This document shows, one piece after another, positions 4,439 to 7,338 of a DNA stretch of 7,338 bases. The translations under genes and the position numbers were made by a program. Numbering within the stretch: the stretch's first letter is position 1; every line of letters begins with the position of its first letter. Source of the stretch: Candidatus Aminicenantota bacterium (GTDB taxonomy: Bacteria > Acidobacteriota > Aminicenantia > Aminicenantales > Aminicenantaceae). The DNA lies in contig DAOUSP010000055.1 in NCBI GenBank assembly GCA_030627155.1, positions 1 through 7,338 on the forward strand. The letters are read 5' to 3'. Under the pieces are notes generated by a model that saw only the letters and a program-made list of their open reading frames with translations, had not been told where the DNA came from and did not search any database.

Positions 4439-6997
4439 ATGCATTTTTCGGAAATAATAAGACAGGCCTTCGCAGATCTAAAAACAAACGTACTTCGAAG
4501 TACCCTCACACTTTTCGGGATCATCTGGGGCATCATGGCTATCATGATTCTTTTGGGTTGGGGATTCGGATTCCGGGATATGATGTGGGAAGGCATGCAC
4601 AAGATTGGTGAAGATTTGCTTCTTTTGATACCGGGTCATACTTCCATTGGTGTGGGTGGTTATAAATCGGGACGGCCCGTTGTTCCGGAAATGAAGGATA
4701 TTGAGGCTATTCAAATTCAGTGCCCTTCTGTAGCTGAAATAAATCCCCAGATATCTCAATGGTATTATGTGAAAGGCGAAACAGAATCCAGGCAGTACAA
4801 CATCCGCGGTGTCCTGCCAATTGCTAAAAAGATGAACAACTGGCAGGTGGCAAAAGGACGGTTTATCACCGAAGATGACGTTAAGAACCGCCGGCGTTTT
4901 GCATTTATCGGCAATAATATCAAAGAGCAGCTTTATAGCAAAGAATCAAATCTGGTAGGTAAAAAGATTAAAATTCATGGTGTATCGTTCCTCATCATAG
5001 GTGTGGCTGTTGAAAAAAAGTTGCAGTTATCTACCATAAACAGCCGACATGACGACCAGGTTCTGATCCCTCTGAGCACGGCACAGCAATTATGGGGAGA
5101 CGGGAAGAGCCTTGACCTTGTTTTTGCCACTCCTAAGGAGAATCAAAAATCCAGTCAAGTCGTGACAGAGATACGTGCTGTCATGGCAGAGCGCCACCAC
5201 TTCGATCCCGAAGATAAAGAAGCTTTGATGATTTTTGAATTCGCCTTTTATGAGAAGATGTTTAATCTTCTCTCCCTTGGATTGAACATTCTCCTGGGGC
5301 TCATCGGAATAATCACCCTATTTATCGGCGGTGTTGGAGTAATGAATATTATGTTCGTGTCGGTACAGGAACGAACTCGAGAAATAGGAATCCGGAAGGC
5401 AGTAGGAGCAAAGAAACGGGACATTCGACTACAGTTCCTGGCCGAATCTCTTTTCATTACAATGCTGGGCGGATTCGTCGGTTTCCTGCTGGGTTCTGCT
5501 CTACTGGGAGCGATCAGTCTTTTGCCGCTTCCGCCGTATATTCCCCTACCCAAGAACTCTATAGAACTCTCTTTGATTGTCGTTTTTGTAATGATCCTGA
5601 CCGGAGTTGTCTCAGGATATATTCCGGCAAAAAGAGCGGCCGAGATGCAGCCGGTGAAAGCACTACAGTATGAACGAGGTGAAAACACTGCTGGTGGAAA
5701 AATACCAAAACCTCTCTGGGCTTCTCGCACACTAACAGGTGAACTCATTGGGCAAGCTTTTCTTGAGATCCGCAGCAGTAAGTCCCGGAGTTTTCTCACA
5801 ATGTTCGGAATTTTCTGGGGCATTGCTGCTGTCATTGTGCTCATTGGATTCGGCACAGGTTTCCAGGGATTTTTCGACCGTGAATGGGGAAAGATGGGTG
5901 AAAAAACTATATTCGTGAGTGGCGGGCGTGTTAAAAGACAAAGAAGCACTTATCGAGAAGCACGAAGAGTCCGGCTCTCAGCAAAAGATGTAGATGCACT
6001 CAACACATTTCCTGTTAAGGTAGAAAGAGCCATTCCGGAATATGACTGCCGTTTTCCTGTAGTGAAATACGGTAACGAAAGCCGCGCTGTACACACTCTG
6101 GGTGTGGTTCCTGAAACACAAGAAATGCGTAATTTCAAGATTGCCAAGGGGTGCTTTATCAATCAAGGAGACGTTAATGAAAATCAGAGGGTATGCTTTC
6201 TGGGAGCAAACATCCATGAGCGCCTCTTCGGGAGCCGCACACGGGATGTTACAGGAAAACATATTAAAATCAATGGAATCCGCTATCTCGTGATAGGAAC
6301 CGCTCAACCAAAAGGCCTTCAGTTGTCAATGAGCACTTCCTATGATGACGATAAATTGTTAATTCCGTTTACTGCTGCATTGAAAGATTTCAGCGGGGAG
6401 AAATATCTGTCTCGAATACTTGTCTCGCCTGTCAGCAAGGAAAATTACAAAGAAGCTATATTGGAAATTCGCAAAACTTTGTCCAGGCTCCACAGATTTC
6501 AGCCTGAAGATAAAGATGCCCTATATATATGGAGCATGCTTGAGGGTACGGATTTTCTTGTTTATATTATGTTGGGGCTCCAGATATTTCTGGGTGGAGT
6601 GGGAGTAATCACTCTGATGGTCGGTGCTGTCGGAGTGATGAATATCATGTTCTTTGTCGTTACTCAACGCACACGGGAAATAGGCATCCGCAGAGCTGTA
6701 GGAGCACTTCGAAGACATATTTTCCAGCAGTTCTTAATAGAAGCTTTAGCCATTACATTTTTTGGAGGGCTTATTGGATTTTTGATCGGTTGGGGTTTGA
6801 ATGCAGGCCTTTCAGCTCTCGTCGAAGTCTTGCGTAGTCAGAACACTCAGCTCATGATGCTTTTTTCGCCGGAGAATTCACTTCTCACATCGATGATTAC
6901 TGTTTTTTTCATGATACTGGCTGGTTTTTTGGCCGGGCTGACACCCGCGCTCCGTGCTATGCGGTTGAATATTGTTGAGTCTCTGCGCTACGAATAA
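4439..6997 (+). CDS. Duplicated MacB/FtsX-type ABC permease (two units, no ATPase domain)
   Basis: The gene encodes 852 residues with two homologous units in tandem. Unit 1 (1-414) has a membrane segment at about 21-44, a periplasmic MacB core domain (about 46-275), and segments at about 278-308, 333-360 and 376-396. Unit 2 (about 432-852) repeats this with segments at about 451-475, 709-738, 763-790 and 816-837. Paired motifs include GIIWGIMA/GIFWGIAA (27-34, 457-464), VGVMNIMF (299-306, 731-738), RTREIGIRKAVGA/RTREIGIRRAVGA (312-324, 744-756) and PVKALQYE/IVESLRYE. The two cytoplasmic RTREIG regions would contact the ATPase in MacB/LolE-like type VII systems. There are no Walker A or B or signature motifs, and no ATPase gene lies between the adaptor and the right edge. 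ATG 4439 has AAGGA 7 bases upstream and begins like other family members (EIIRQA). MacB normally dimerises; here one chain could supply both halves. The architecture resembles the 'duplicated orphan permeases' described in Acidobacteria, but with an adaptor partner. Substrate is unknown. Confidence 0.93.
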   Translation: MHFSEIIRQAFADLKTNVLRSTLTLFGIIWGIMAIMILLGWGFGFRDMMWEGMHKIGEDLLLLIPGHTSIGVGGYKSGRPVVPEMKDIEAIQIQCPSVAEINPQISQWYYVKGETESRQYNIRGVLPIAKKMNNWQVAKGRFITEDDVKNRRRFAFIGNNIKEQLYSKESNLVGKKIKIHGVSFLIIGVAVEKKLQLSTINSRHDDQVLIPLSTAQQLWGDGKSLDLVFATPKENQKSSQVVTEIRAVMAERHHFDPEDKEALMIFEFAFYEKMFNLLSLGLNILLGLIGIITLFIGGVGVMNIMFVSVQERTREIGIRKAVGAKKRDIRLQFLAESLFITMLGGFVGFLLGSALLGAISLLPLPPYIPLPKNSIELSLIVVFVMILTGVVSGYIPAKRAAEMQPVKALQYERGENTAGGKIPKPLWASRTLTGELIGQAFLEIRSSKSRSFLTMFGIFWGIAAVIVLIGFGTGFQGFFDREWGKMGEKTIFVSGGRVKRQRSTYREARRVRLSAKDVDALNTFPVKVERAIPEYDCRFPVVKYGNESRAVHTLGVVPETQEMRNFKIAKGCFINQGDVNENQRVCFLGANIHERLFGSRTRDVTGKHIKINGIRYLVIGTAQPKGLQLSMSTSYDDDKLLIPFTAALKDFSGEKYLSRILVSPVSKENYKEAILEIRKTLSRLHRFQPEDKDALYIWSMLEGTDFLVYIMLGLQIFLGGVGVITLMVGAVGVMNIMFFVVTQRTREIGIRRAVGALRRHIFQQFLIEALAITFFGGLIGFLIGWGLNAGLSALVEVLRSQNTQLMMLFSPENSLLTSMITVFFMILAGFLAGLTPALRAMRLNIVESLRYE

Positions 6998-7041
6998 AGA
7001 AGGGAATAGATCACTCCAATGCAGTGAAACAAAATTGGGGG

Positions 7042-7338
7042 ATGGTTTCCAGAGATGGCTTAGCTCACCCCATAAGTCAAGATACTATCAAACAGGTACG
7101 GGACCATTCCAGGGATTTTGGAAGTCAAACAAGAGTATTACGGAAATTCGTCCGGGAAGAATACATCTTCTTCCAATACCCTTTGCCAAGACTGGGTTCT
7201 ATTATTCTTGGAACCATCATGAAAAAGCTGCTTAATTTCCGATTGATTGACTTCGGAATTGCTCATTATGCACGGAAATTAAACCGGTCGTGGAAGAAGA
7301 GAAATAAAGATTTTCCAAAAGCTCCTGCATTTACAGCA
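7042..7338 (+). CDS. Partial unrecognised ORF entering repeat copy 3, runs off the right edge
   Basis: An open frame continues without a stop to the window end, giving 99 codons from ATG 7042. A GTG at 7024 is also in frame, and neither start has a good ribosome site. Residues 1-60 (beginning MVSRDGLAHPISQDTIK, later REEYIFFQYPLPRLGS) precede the repeat. Residues 62-86 carry the LIDFGIAHYARKLNR peptide found at the left edge, and 87-99 end DFPKAPAFTA. If the DNA beyond continued as at 228-260, the frame would stop about 11 codons later, giving a protein of about 110 residues. I recognise no family. The open frame and shared peptide favour a real or recently decayed gene. The alternative is a chance frame across a repeat. 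Confidence 0.35.
   Translation, partial: MVSRDGLAHPISQDTIKQVRDHSRDFGSQTRVLRKFVREEYIFFQYPLPRLGSIILGTIMKKLLNFRLIDFGIAHYARKLNRSWKKRNKDFPKAPAFTA
7226..7338 (+). repeat. Dispersed repeat, copy 3 (right edge)
   Basis: 7226-7304 equals 1-79, and 7307-7338 equals 196-227. The 114 bases present between these blocks in copy 1 are absent. The inverted repeat arms are intact (7232-7241 and 7273-7282). The orientation is the same as in copies 1 and 2, so about 7.2 kb lies between directly repeated copies. The match still continues at the last base, so the true right boundary is outside the window. Confidence 0.85.

Noticed and set aside
5248..5949. 233-codon minus-strand frame inside the permease
   Set aside because: It is antisense to a strongly supported membrane protein. 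Its composition (Ser, Pro, Arg, Ile) is what the complement of a hydrophobic gene gives, and there is no start signal.
6972..7235. 87-codon plus-strand frame overlapping the permease end
   Set aside because: It overlaps the permease 3' end, has no ribosome site and ends inside repeat copy 3 in a different frame from the shared peptide. The frame from 7042 is the better candidate.
1..7338. Composite transposon or complete insertion sequence bounded by the repeats
   Set aside because: No transposase or integrase gene, no recognisable terminal inverted repeats and no target-site duplications can be seen. The outer repeats are direct and their outer boundaries are off the window.
1..7338. CRISPR array or tandem repeat array
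   Set aside because: The three repeat copies are thousands of bases apart and not regularly spaced.

Overview
The window looks like chromosomal DNA of a Gram-negative bacterium. The evidence is a lipoprotein-type SppA, an exported nitroreductase-like protein, and a periplasmic adaptor paired with a MacB/FtsX-type permease. The style of SppA and of the nitroreductase suggests an anaerobe of the Desulfobacterota/Acidobacteriota kind. That is an impression from protein sequence, not a phylogenetic result. There are no tRNA or rRNA genes, no CRISPR array and no complete insertion sequence.

Layout. (1) 1-470: a 3'-terminal coding fragment lies inside a dispersed repeat. It is followed by the last 50 codons of a SnoaL/NTF2-like gene that has lost its front. 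(2) 478-1455, minus strand: sppA, a signal peptide peptidase (S49 family) with a lipobox and an intact Ser/Lys pair. (3) 1456-2120: the region between divergent genes holds a likely sppA promoter, a second repeat copy inside a doubtful 100-codon ORF, a terminator-like inverted repeat, and two overlapping inverted repeats ahead of the next gene. (4) 2121-2777: an exported nitroreductase-family (SagB/ThcOx-like) flavoprotein. (5) 2778-3220: about 440 bases with no convincing gene. (6) 3221-6997: a two-gene unit encoding a MacA/HlyD-type adaptor and an 852-residue permease made of two tandem MacB/FtsX units, with a base-paired structure between the genes. (7) 6998-7338: an open frame running off the right edge through a third repeat copy.

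How the parts fit. The adaptor and the double permease should form the inner-membrane and periplasmic part of a tripartite or MacAB-like machine. No ATP-binding subunit and no outer-membrane channel are encoded here, so both must come from elsewhere if the system is active. SppA and the nitroreductase are separate units with no visible functional link to it.

The most unusual feature is the repeat. A 44-base core is identical at 18-61, 1696-1739 and 7243-7286, always in the same orientation and always read in the same open frame. The outer two copies lie at the window ends. Two copies carry a 10-base inverted repeat, and the middle copy lacks exactly one arm of it. I see no clear new defence or mobile system. 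The repeat family and the ATPase-less duplicated permease are the items most worth following up.
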